Source: G963666705 sp963666705 | GTDB taxonomy: Bacteria > Pseudomonadota > Alphaproteobacteria > CADEGL01 | Assembly: GCA_963666705.2 (NCBI GenBank) | Contig: CAXXKO010000001.1 | Span: 186,001 to 250,000, forward strand | Length of the DNA: 64,000 nucleotides | Direction: 5' to 3' | Part shown: positions 36,439-43,815 of the stretch, one piece after another | How positions within the stretch are numbered: position 1 is the stretch's first letter | Layout of the letters: each line of letters starts with the position of its first letter | Position numbers and translations under genes: made by a program | The notes under the pieces: generated by a model | The model's database searches: none | Told to the model about the DNA's origin: nothing | The model's input: only the letters and a program-made list of their open reading frames with translations

Positions 36439-36732
36439 TCAGGCGAGTCCGGCGAGGATCTCGCCGTACTCGGCCTCGCCGAAGGCCCGCATGCAGGTGG
36501 TGCGCACCGCCCCCAGGCGCCCGACTTCGATGAGCAGCCGCGCCATGGTGAGGTCATCCGGAATCTCGAAGACGACCACGAAATCGTGGGCGCCCATGGT
36601 CATGTAGTAGTCCTTGATGCGCCCGCCGGCGTCTTCGATGGCCTTGCGCACGATCACGACCCGCTCACCCGATTCAGTGATCGTGTCGAGGCCCTTCTTG
36701 GTCATGTCGAGCAGCACGACGTATGTGTTCAT
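36439..36732 (-). CDS. GYD domain protein, copy 2
   Basis: 97 residues, MNTYVVLLDMTKKGLDTI at the start and DYYMTMGAHDFVVVFEIPDD in the middle, ending AFGEAEYGEILAGLA. Same family and length as its two neighbours, separated from them by 34 and 55 bp, so the three genes form one operon. The motif reads GAHD instead of GYD. Function unknown. Confidence 0.88.
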   Translation of the reverse strand: MNTYVVLLDMTKKGLDTITESGERVVIVRKAIEDAGGRIKDYYMTMGAHDFVVVFEIPDDLTMARLLIEVGRLGAVRTTCMRAFGEAEYGEILAGLA

Positions 36733-36766
36733 GGCTTCCTCCTCTCGCGCGTCGCCCGACGGCGGC

Positions 36767-37060
36767 TCAGCTCAGGCCCTCCAGAATCTTGGCGTAGTCC
36801 TCGGCACCAAAGGCACGCATGGTCGTGGTCCGCGCCGCGCCCAGCCGGCCGATGGTGAGGAGCAGCTTCGCCATCTCGATATCGTCGGGAACTTCGAAGA
36901 TGACCACGAAGTCGTAGCCGCCCATGGTCAGATAGAAGTCCTTGATGCGCCCGCCGATGCCGTCGAGGTGCTTGCTCACGGTGGCCATGCGCTCCGTCCC
37001 CTCGGTGATCGTGGCGACGCCCTTCTCGGTCAGGTTCAGGAGCACGACGTAGGTGTTCAT
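36767..37060 (-). CDS. GYD domain protein, copy 3
   Basis: 97 residues with the canonical motif (DFYLTMGGYDFVVIFEVPDD) and ending AFGAEDYAKILEGLS. It is first in the three-gene operon and has the best ribosome site (GGAGGAGGC). The canonical GGYDF motif suggests this is the ancestral copy and that copies 1 and 2 diverged. Such duplication may allow hetero-oligomers; that is inference. Confidence 0.9.
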   Translation of the reverse strand: MNTYVVLLNLTEKGVATITEGTERMATVSKHLDGIGGRIKDFYLTMGGYDFVVIFEVPDDIEMAKLLLTIGRLGAARTTTMRAFGAEDYAKILEGLS

Positions 37061-37167
37061 GGCTTGCCTCCTCCCGCGGGTTTAGCCGGCGCGCGCCGGC
37101 ATCCCCCGATGATACCACCCACGCGAAATCAATTCACCATGTGGCGGCCGCGCGCTAGTGTGCATGT

Positions 37168-37764
37168 ATGGGCGGCGAAGAGACCGAAGGCGGCGGCGAT
37201 GCGCCGCGCATGATCCAGGCACTGAGGCGCGAGCATGCGAACCTCACGCGCCTCCTCGACCTGCTCGAGCGCGAGATCGACCTCTTCGACCGCGCCGGCA
37301 AGCCCGATTACGAGATCGTCGAGGCCATCCTCGCCTACTGCCTGGACTATCCCGACGAGTGCCACCACCCAAAGGAGGACGCCGTCCTCGCGAAGCTGCG
37401 CGCGCGCGACGCGGACGCGGCAGCGGCGGTGGGCGACCTCGAGGGCGAGCACCGGGAGCTCGCGGCGCTCACCCGTCAGCTCGCGGACTCGGTCGACCGG
37501 GTCCTCATGGAGGCGGAGATGCCGCGGGACTGGCTGACCGGGGCCGGTCGCCGGTTCGTGATCGCCTATCGCCGCCACATGGAACGCGAGGAGGCGACGT
37601 TCTTCCCGGCGGCGGCTCGCGCGCTTGCACCCCAGGACTGGGCCGAGATCGCGGAGCGGATGGCCGACCCCGAGGATCCCTTGTTCGGCATCAAGACCGA
37701 GAAGCGGTTCGAGGCGTTGCGCCGGGACATCCAATCCCTGGCCTCCAGGCAGGCAGACGGTTGA
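37168..37764 (+). CDS. Hemerythrin-like domain protein
   Basis: 198 residues with the four-helix hemerythrin HHE pattern: REHANL (His23), CHHPKEDAVL (His66/67, Glu70), EGEHREL (His95) and YRRHMEREEATFFP (His and Glu of the fourth helix). These bind a di-iron centre that carries oxygen or senses oxygen/NO. Cytoplasmic, no signal peptide. A short secreted protein follows 25 bp downstream, perhaps in the same transcript. Confidence 0.87.
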   Translation: MGGEETEGGGDAPRMIQALRREHANLTRLLDLLEREIDLFDRAGKPDYEIVEAILAYCLDYPDECHHPKEDAVLAKLRARDADAAAAVGDLEGEHRELAALTRQLADSVDRVLMEAEMPRDWLTGAGRRFVIAYRRHMEREEATFFPAAARALAPQDWAEIAERMADPEDPLFGIKTEKRFEALRRDIQSLASRQADG

Positions 37765-37789
37765 AGCGCAACGCCGGCGCGCGGCGGTC

Positions 37790-38182
37790 ATGCGCAAGAC
37801 CGGTCTCCTGACCGCGGTGCTGCTGACCGCGTCGGCGGCGCTGCTCGCCGTGACCGCGGCCCGGGCCCAGTCCCCGGGAGCCGGTATCGACCTGGCCCCA
37901 GAGGCGATTGCCGTCGCGCCATGTGGCGCCCTCTCGACCGGGTTCGAGATCGATGCCGAAGACGCGCGGGCCGCCGCCGCCAAGGCGCTCACGGCCGGAT
38001 ATATGCTCGGATACGTGCTCGGATACCTTCACGGCACGCTCGAGCGGGACGATTCGCAAGAGCCGCTGCGGGAGGACGAATACCTCGCCTTCGGCGGCGC
38101 CTACACGGCGGCCTGCGCCGCCGATCCCGGAATCAGCATCCTCGAGGCCGCGCGCCGCGCCGCCGGGGCGTTGCGCCAATAG
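37790..38182 (+). CDS. Small secreted protein of unknown function
   Basis: 130 residues with a Sec signal peptide (LLTAVLLTASAALLAVTAARAQS, cleavage after about residue 26). The mature part has two cysteines (in VAPCGAL and AACAADP) that could form a disulfide, and an AGYMLGYVLGYLHGTLE helix. Size, disulfide spacing and the ending PGISILEAARRAA recall HdeA-like periplasmic proteins, but I do not claim that assignment. No clear ribosome site. Confidence 0.65.
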   Translation: MRKTGLLTAVLLTASAALLAVTAARAQSPGAGIDLAPEAIAVAPCGALSTGFEIDAEDARAAAAKALTAGYMLGYVLGYLHGTLERDDSQEPLREDEYLAFGGAYTAACAADPGISILEAARRAAGALRQ

Positions 38183-38209
38183 GGCATGCGCCACTCCCGT
38201 CCGCGCGGC

Positions 38210-39493
38210 TCAGCCGCCGGGTGGCTCGATCTCGTCCGGCGGGCCCACGAAGCGGCGCGCCGCCATACCGATGGTCGAGCCCTGGATCACGACCGAGAAG
38301 ACGACCACGACGTAGGTCACGGTCAGAATCTCCTCGCGCAGCTCCCCCGCCGGCAGGGAGAGGGCGAGGGCAACCGAAATACCGCCGCGCAAGCCCCCCC
38401 AGACCAGCACCGGAAAGGCGCCGCGCGTGAAGGGGGAGAAGCGGCTCAGGACGGCCATGGGAAGGCCGACCGAGACGGCGCGCGCGAAGAGCACGATGGC
38501 GATTGCCGCCGCCCCGGCCGTGAGATAGGCGGTATTTGCGGCGACGGCCACGACCTCGAGCCCGATCAACAGGAACAGGATGGAGTTCAGAATCTCGTCG
38601 ATCAGCGACCAGAACTGGGTCACGTGCTCGCGTGTCCGCTCGCTCATGGCGTGGGCCATGCCGTGGTTGCCGATCAGCAGCCCGGCCATGGCCATGGCCA
38701 CCGGGCCGCTCACCCCCAGGGTGTGGGCGAAGGCGTAGCCGCCCATGACGATGGCAAGGGTTATCAGGACTTCGAGGTTGTGCTCGTCGATGCCCTTCAT
38801 GGCCACGTAGCCGGCACCGCCGAGGGCGAGGCCAAAGAGGGCGCCCCCCACGGCCTCGATGAGGAACATCTCGCCGGCGGCCAGGGGCGAGAAGGCCTCC
38901 GCCCCCGTCGCGGCGGCGAGCACGATCGAGAACACCACGACGCCGACGCCATCGTTGAACAGGCTTTCGCCCGCGACCTTGGCCTCGAGCGAGGGGGGTA
39001 CGTTCGCGGTCTTGAGGATGCCCATGACCGCCACCGGGTCGGTGGGGCTGATGAGGGCGCCCAACACCAGGCACCAGACGAAGGGGACATCGAGGCCGAG
39101 GGCGAGGGTGAGGCCCTTGAAGAGAGCCGCGACGATGGCCATCGAGATCAACACACCGACCGTTGCCAAGATCGCCACCACCCATTTGCGCCGGAGGAGG
39201 TTGCCGAGGTCGACATGGAGCGCGCCGGCGAAGAGCAGGAAGGAGAGCATGCCGTCGAGCAGGGTCTCGCGGAAGTCGACGTCGGCGAGGAAGGCCTGGA
39301 CCGTCCACCCGAGGCCGGCCGCGGGCCACAAGGTATCGAGGCCGACGAGCACCAGCGAGGCGACCGCACCCATGATCGTGAGGCCGATGGTATGAGGCAG
39401 GCGGATCAGACGGTGGTTGAGGTATCCGAAGGCCGTCGCCACGACGACCAGGATGGCGGCGACTTCGAAGGCGCTGAGCGGAGATTGGGTCAT
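38210..39493 (-). CDS. Na+/H+ antiporter, CPA1 (NhaP-like)
   Basis: 427 residues with about 12 membrane segments. It has the CPA family signatures ALISPTDPVAVMGILK and the ion-site GESLFNDGVGVVVF, plus FLLIGLEVV and the GGLRGGISVALALSLP segment typical of CPA1. It would exchange cytoplasmic Na+ for protons across the inner membrane. The short C-terminus has no regulatory domain. The ATG at 39493 gives the expected N-terminus MTQSPLSAFEVAAIL; longer upstream reading is not supported. It converges on the small secreted protein gene. Confidence 0.9.
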   Translation of the reverse strand: MTQSPLSAFEVAAILVVVATAFGYLNHRLIRLPHTIGLTIMGAVASLVLVGLDTLWPAAGLGWTVQAFLADVDFRETLLDGMLSFLLFAGALHVDLGNLLRRKWVVAILATVGVLISMAIVAALFKGLTLALGLDVPFVWCLVLGALISPTDPVAVMGILKTANVPPSLEAKVAGESLFNDGVGVVVFSIVLAAATGAEAFSPLAAGEMFLIEAVGGALFGLALGGAGYVAMKGIDEHNLEVLITLAIVMGGYAFAHTLGVSGPVAMAMAGLLIGNHGMAHAMSERTREHVTQFWSLIDEILNSILFLLIGLEVVAVAANTAYLTAGAAAIAIVLFARAVSVGLPMAVLSRFSPFTRGAFPVLVWGGLRGGISVALALSLPAGELREEILTVTYVVVVFSVVIQGSTIGMAARRFVGPPDEIEPPGG

Positions 39494-39702
39494 GTGGCGG
39501 GTACCGTGCCTCGGGTCCAAGCGGCGAGCGGGAAGACCACAGCATGCCCCGAACTGGTGCCGGGCCAAAGGACCGATTTCGGCATGCCGCGCGGACCCGT
39601 CGGCCCTCTCGGTCCGCCGCCGCGAGCGAAATTAAACGCCAGAGCGGCTCCGATCGAAGGGGATCCATTCTACGAGGACTGATATACACTGATATACAAT
39701 GT

Positions 39703-41015
39703 CACTAGTGTCCGGTTAAAAATCGAATAAATTCAATTGGTTGGTTATTTGCGAAGCGTTGCATCTGTTTTCGTCTCCCGCAAGTGCTTGATGTATGGGC
39801 ATTTTCTCGAAGAGGGTCACCGAGAGGATCTGTAACAAAGTGTAGAGCGAGGCGTCCAGGTCGAGGCGCTTCTTGACGATGGCGACGAGGACGTAGACCG
39901 AGACGGCAATCCAGATCTGCGTCTTCACCGCGTTCTCCGACGTGCCGTAGAACTGCTTGATCCGAAGATGCTGCTTGATCCACTTGAAGAAGAGTTCCAC
40001 CTGCCAGCGGCTTTTGTAGAGCGCGCAGATGGTGGCGGCCGGAAGCGAGAAGTTGTTGGTGATGAAGACCAGCGTCTTGCCGGACTCGGGGTCCTTGAAG
40101 CGGATGCGCCGCAGAAGTTCGGGGTAATCCTGACGGGTGTAGAAGCCGTCCAGGGAGATGGTCTGGTCGCAAATGATGCCGGTCGAGCGATCCGTCGGCG
40201 CCGAATAGACGCGATGAGCATCGATGTTCGACTTGGCACGCGTGACGAAGAAGGCCCCGGCTTGGTGCAACACATAAAGGCGGGCAAAGTCGACGTAGCC
40301 ACGATCCACGACGTAGATGGCTCCGGCTTCCGGCAAGAGCATATCGAGGGCATGAACGTCGTGCAGCTTGCCATCCGAGATGTGGATAAAACTCGGAATG
40401 TTGCCCCGCAGGTCGAGCAGCGTGTGCATCTTCACCGCCGCCTTGGTGGTGCGGAAGTGCGCCCACGGAAAGACCGACAGGCACAGAGCGATGGTCGTCG
40501 AGTCCAGGGCGTAGACGGTATTGGTCAGGTCCAACCCCAGTTCTTCGTCGACGTACAGCGTCCTCGCCTGGGTGATGAGCCGCTGGGCCAACGCCGCATG
40601 GATACGCCAGTCGCGCCTTTCGTTGGCATCGGCCAGCGTCGAGCGCCGGACCGGCTGGCGGAAGCCCATGTGATAGAGTTTCGATGCGTGGACCGAGAGG
40701 CAGGTCTCGATGTCGCGCAGGCTTTCCCGGTAGGTCAGCTGGGCGAAGGCCATGGACCGGTATTGCTCGGCGCAGGAAAGCGTCCGGACCCGGTGATCGC
40801 CGCCATACCGGTCGACGATCCGCGTGAAAGTAGTCCATGGCAGGAAGTCCATGAGCTGAGCGAACAGGGTCTTGCCGGTGTTCATGAGCATCTCCTCGGA
40901 GAAACTCCGAAAAGTGCTCCATCCAATTCAAATCGACACCATGCATTTTCGCTTCAAACCCCGCAGAAATCCTGGCTCTCAAAGCCAGCACCGCTCAGTT
41001 AACCGGACAGCAGTG
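39703..41015 (-). mobile_element. IS4-family insertion sequence
   Basis: About 1313 bp with inverted ends CACTAGTGTCCGGTTAA at the left and the complement of CACTGCTGTCCGGTTAA at the right. It carries one intact transposase gene. A target duplication is not clear: the left flank ends ATACAATGT and the right begins ATAAAATGT, which may be a degenerate direct repeat. Inserted between the antiporter promoter region and the YcgN-like gene. Confidence 0.82.
39716..40891 (-). CDS. IS4-family DDE transposase
   Basis: 391 residues. The N-terminal DUF4372-like part is FLPWTTFTRIVDRYGGDHRV. The DDE domain has YALDSTTIALCLS (first Asp), AIYVVDRGYVDFARLY (second Asp) and SRWQVELFFKWIKQHLRIK with the Y-2-R-3-E-6-K-like signature of IS4 elements (third Glu). 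The frame is intact. The ATG at 40891 precedes MLMNTGKTLFAQ; GAGGAG lies just upstream. Confidence 0.9.
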   Translation of the reverse strand: MLMNTGKTLFAQLMDFLPWTTFTRIVDRYGGDHRVRTLSCAEQYRSMAFAQLTYRESLRDIETCLSVHASKLYHMGFRQPVRRSTLADANERRDWRIHAALAQRLITQARTLYVDEELGLDLTNTVYALDSTTIALCLSVFPWAHFRTTKAAVKMHTLLDLRGNIPSFIHISDGKLHDVHALDMLLPEAGAIYVVDRGYVDFARLYVLHQAGAFFVTRAKSNIDAHRVYSAPTDRSTGIICDQTISLDGFYTRQDYPELLRRIRFKDPESGKTLVFITNNFSLPAATICALYKSRWQVELFFKWIKQHLRIKQFYGTSENAVKTQIWIAVSVYVLVAIVKKRLDLDASLYTLLQILSVTLFEKMPIHQALAGDENRCNASQITNQLNLFDF

Positions 41016-41052
41016 ATAAAATGTCGCTCGATGATATAAAATGTCGCTCGAT
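41016..41052 (+). promoter_or_regulatory. 17-bp direct repeats upstream of YcgN-like gene
   Basis: ATAAAATGTCGCTCGAT occurs at 41016-41032 and 41036-41052, a 20-bp period. The first copy directly touches the right end of the IS4 element and the second ends 11 bp before the ATG. Two same-face sites spaced two helix turns apart suggest an operator. They may equally be a duplication made at the time of IS insertion. Confidence 0.45.
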
Positions 41053-41063
41053 CTCTCGACATT

Positions 41064-41540
41064 ATGCGACAAACCCTGGTTATGGCCGAGGCACCCTTCT
41101 GGCGCGCCAAGCGCCTCCGAGACATGACGGCGGCGGAATGGGACTCCCTGTGCGACGGCTGCGCCAAGTGCTGCCTGGTCAAGCTCGAGGACATCGACAC
41201 GGGCGCGATCGACTATACCGACGTGGCCTGCCGCCTGCTCGACCTCGGCACCTGCCGTTGCACGGACTACGCCCGCCGCCAGGACCGTGTGCTCGATTGC
41301 GTCGTGCTGCGGCCCGACACCCTCGCCGGCCTCGACTGGATGCCGCCGACTTGCGCCTACCGCCTCCTCTCCGAGGGGAAAGACCTACCCCGGTGGCACT
41401 ACCTCGTGTCCGGTAGCCGCGAGACGGTGCACGAAGCCGGCATGTCGGTGCTGGGCCGGGTCGTCTCCGAGACCGGCGTCGCCGACGAGGAGCTGCCCGA
41501 TCGCATCGTGGAATGGCCGCTCCGCGGTGCGGAGGATTAG
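41064..41540 (+). CDS. YcgN-like (UPF0260) cysteine cluster protein
   Basis: 158 residues with the CxxxCxxCC-type cluster SLCDGCAKCCLVKLEDIDTG, then VACRLLDLGTCRCTDY and WMPPTCAYRLL. This is the invariant pattern of the UPF0260/YcgN family, probably metal or Fe-S binding, function unknown. Translation could also begin at the ATG at 41082 (MAEAPFWRAK), which is closer to the usual family start. Neither has a strong ribosome site. Confidence 0.85.
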   Translation: MRQTLVMAEAPFWRAKRLRDMTAAEWDSLCDGCAKCCLVKLEDIDTGAIDYTDVACRLLDLGTCRCTDYARRQDRVLDCVVLRPDTLAGLDWMPPTCAYRLLSEGKDLPRWHYLVSGSRETVHEAGMSVLGRVVSETGVADEELPDRIVEWPLRGAED

Positions 41541-41547
41541 GGCGGCG

Positions 41548-41698
41548 CTAGAGCGGTTCCGCTTCGATCGGACCCGCTCTAGCGATCGTTTCGCTCGCGG
41601 CAGCGGACCGTATGGTCCGCGCCTGCGCGGGCGCGCCGGACAACCGGCGGGCCGCCTTGCGGCCTGGAGCGATTCCAGTCGAGGTGGAAACGCTCTAG
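41548..41698. repeat. CTAG-bounded hairpin repeat
   Basis: A non-coding stretch starting CTAGAGCGGTTCC and ending GGAAACGCTCTAG. The left arm is a hairpin GCTAGAGCG (41547-41555) / CGCTCTAGC (41575-41583). The right arm is GAGCGATTCC / GGAAACGCTC. A GGACCGTATGGTCC palindrome lies between. Similar AGAGCGATTCC-type repeats are, from memory, common in alphaproteobacteria. The terminal CTAG supplies the TAG stop of the cytochrome gene. Confidence 0.7.
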
Positions 41699-42312
41699 TC
41701 CTGCTCCTCGTGGTGCCCCGGCCCCTGCCCTTCGTCGTGCCCGTGCCCTTCGCCGTGGCCGATCTCCTCACCATGCGCGGCGGGCGCGCTCATGCCGCCA
41801 TGCTCGTGGTGCATGAGCATCCCGATGTGCGGCGGGATGTGCGCCTCGGTCAGGCGGTGCTGCATCTCGTCGTCGTGGACGAAGGCGATGATGTGGGCCA
41901 ACTCCTCGCCGGTGAACAGAATCTGCTCGCCGAGCGCCTCTTCCTGGGCCTGGATCATGGAGGGCGCCATGGCCCACATCTTGGCCGCGAACTCGAAGAC
42001 GTTCATCACCGGGTCCATGGCGTGGGCGTCGAGCGGGGAAGCGTCGTGCCCGCCCACGCCGTTGACCGAGTGGCAGGTCACGCAGCCCTTCTCGATGAAC
42101 AGCGACATGCCGCGCTCGGAATTCATGACCGGCATCACCAGCCTTACATCGATGGGCTTGTGGCCGGCGGCCTCCTCGGCCGTGGCCGGCGCCTCGGGCG
42201 CGGCCGCCCCATCATCGTGCTTCTCGTCCTCGTGGGCCACGCCCGGGTCAGGGGCGGAGAGGGCCAGGGCGGCCAGGAGCGAGAGGGCCGGAATCCACCA
42301 CCGGACGGTCAT
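41695..42312 (-). CDS. Cytochrome c family protein with His-rich tail
   Basis: 205 residues with a signal peptide (WWIPALSLLAALALSAPDPG), one heme motif CVTCH followed by SVNGVGG, and later methionines (AMDPVMNVFEFAAKMWAMAP) that could give the axial ligand. It would be exported and carry electrons in the periplasm. The C-terminus is an unusual low-complexity tail of about 45 residues rich in His, Gly and Glu (HHEHGG, HGEGHGHDEGQGPGHH), which would bind metals such as Ni, Cu or Zn. The start at 42312 is chosen because it gives a standard signal peptide. The TAG stop lies in the CTAG of the adjacent repeat. Confidence 0.83.
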   Translation of the reverse strand: MTVRWWIPALSLLAALALSAPDPGVAHEDEKHDDGAAAPEAPATAEEAAGHKPIDVRLVMPVMNSERGMSLFIEKGCVTCHSVNGVGGHDASPLDAHAMDPVMNVFEFAAKMWAMAPSMIQAQEEALGEQILFTGEELAHIIAFVHDDEMQHRLTEAHIPPHIGMLMHHEHGGMSAPAAHGEEIGHGEGHGHDEGQGPGHHEEQD

Positions 42313-42349
42313 GATCCTATCCTTTCCAAGTCGTCCGAGGTTGCTCTTA

Positions 42350-42458
42350 TACATAGCGTAATTCCGGTGGTCACTCTCCCGGGCCTATGATTCGGGGTCG
42401 CGAGGACGCGCCCCAGTAGGCAAACCAAGGAGAGTGACCACCGGAATTACGCTATGTA
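42350..42458. mobile_element. 109-bp miniature inverted-repeat element
   Basis: Perfect 30-bp inverted repeats at 42350-42379 and 42429-42458 (outer part TACATAGCGTAATTCCGGTG) enclose a 49-bp core, flanked by TTA on both sides. Bases 42350-42439 match the complement of 48148-48237, the leader of the IS110-type transposase, with two mismatches. It lies just upstream of the cytochrome gene. It encodes nothing. Confidence 0.85.
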
Positions 42459-42603
42459 TTAGCGCGGGGGTCATGTGTGTGTGACCCCATGTGTGCGGCC
42501 ATCATCGAGCGCTTCCACAACGCTTATGAAGCCCGCGTCCGCGAAGCGCCGAAGGGGCATGGGATGGATTACGTGTATGTCTATCTCATCTGCTCGAAGT
42601 TTA
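42459..42603 (+). other. Short gene fragment cut by IS630
   Basis: Between the miniature element and the IS630 lies a GGGGTCA/TGACCCC hairpin and a short open frame from the ATG at 42489 (CAAIIERFHNAYEARVREAP...). It runs into the IS630 end, so it may be the start of a truncated gene. No family is recognised and no continuation is seen beyond the IS. Confidence 0.3.
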
Positions 42604-43770
42604 TACCAACGAGCATTAATCAGAACCTATGTGCCCATTTCCTCAGACCGATGGACATGATCTTCCACGGCTGGTCGATGAGCTTGTTCCAGGCTTGGCA
42701 ACAGATGGCGACGATATCGTCGTATGACTTGAAGATCCGGTTGGACAGCCAGTTGTCGCGCATGAACTGCCAAATGTTCTCCACGGGGTTCAGCTCGGGC
42801 GCCCTCGGCGGCAAGGGCAGCAGCGTGATGTTGGCCGGGACTTCGAGCTTGCCGGTGGTGTGCCATCCGGCCCGATCGAGGATGAGCACGGCGTGGGCGC
42901 CCGACGCCACCTGGGACGAGATTTCATCGAGGTGCCATTGCATGGCCTTGGTGTTGCAGCGGGGCAGGACGAGGCCCGCGCCGACGCCGCGTTGGGGACA
43001 GATGGCGCCAAAGATATAGGCCGACTTCGTACGTTGGTCCTTGGCCGCCGTGGGCCGGCTGCCGCGTCTCGCCCAGCGCCGCGTGAGCTTGGTTTTCTGG
43101 CCGACCCGGGCCTCGTCCTGCCACCAGATCTCTATGGCGGTGTCGGCTGGAAGGCCGGTGCGGATCTCTTCCAGCTCGGCCGCGAAGTTTTTTTAAAATC
43201 CTCGACCGCGAACTCGTTCTGCCCCTTGTGCCGCGGCCGCGCCGATATCTTGCTGAACCCCAGCGCCCGCAGCTCGCGGCCTACGCTCGACTCCTCAAGC
43301 GAGATGCCAAACTCCTCGAATATCCAAAGCGCCAAGTCCTTCCGGCGCCAGCGCACAACGCCGTGGATCGCCGGGATCGGCCCGTCCTCGACGAGCCGGG
43401 CAAGAGCCTGGCGTTGCGCATCGTCGAGCTTGCGCGGCTTGCCCGTCGCCTTGCCGTCAATCAGACCATCCGGCCCTTTGGCGTTGAACCGAAGAACCCA
43501 GTCGCGGATGACTTGAAGCCCGACATCGCCGAGCCGAGCCGCGTCCGTACGCCGGCCCCCATCGTAGATCACCGCCAGCGCAAGAAGACGCCGGCTCTGG
43601 CCCGCATCCTTCGATGCCTTGGCCAATCGACGCAAACGCGGACCATCAAAATCCGCGCGTAACGAAACCGCTCTGCTCATGGCGAACCTCCAAAGCCGTT
43701 CGCCTCATTGATTCAGACTTTTGACCGATTGGGAATCCCCTAAACGAGTCTCATTCAATGCCCGATGGTA
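42604..43770 (-). mobile_element. IS630-family insertion sequence
   Basis: 1167 bp between TA dinucleotides (42604-42605 and 43769-43770), with imperfect inverted ends TACCAACGAGCATTAA and TACCATCGGGCATTGAA. TA duplication and size are standard for IS630/Tc1-type elements. A second copy of its transposase end begins at 63848. Confidence 0.88.
42620..43680 (-). CDS. IS630-family transposase in two frames
   Basis: ORF A (43680 down to 43132) encodes the helix-turn-helix part (MSRAVSLRADFDGPRLRRLA, TGKPRKLDDAQRQALARLVE). From a run of seven A at about 43188-43194 the protein continues one base back in the -1 frame: KKNFAAELEEIR, WWQDEARVGQKTKL (first Asp), LILDRAGWH (second Asp) and PELNPVENIWQF (third Glu). 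It ends at 42620. Total about 353 residues. Some IS630 elements use a -1 frameshift, so this may be programmed. An A8 run would also give one continuous frame, so a lost A is an alternative. Confidence 0.82.
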
Positions 43771-43815
43771 TTAGGGGGGTGGAGATGGCGGCGGAAGCGG
43801 CGAACCGCGCGGGCC

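Noticed and set aside
38133..39689. Other frames over the antiporter gene, 498 and 518 codons
   Set aside because: They are shadow frames of the membrane protein with low-complexity His/Arg/Gly content.
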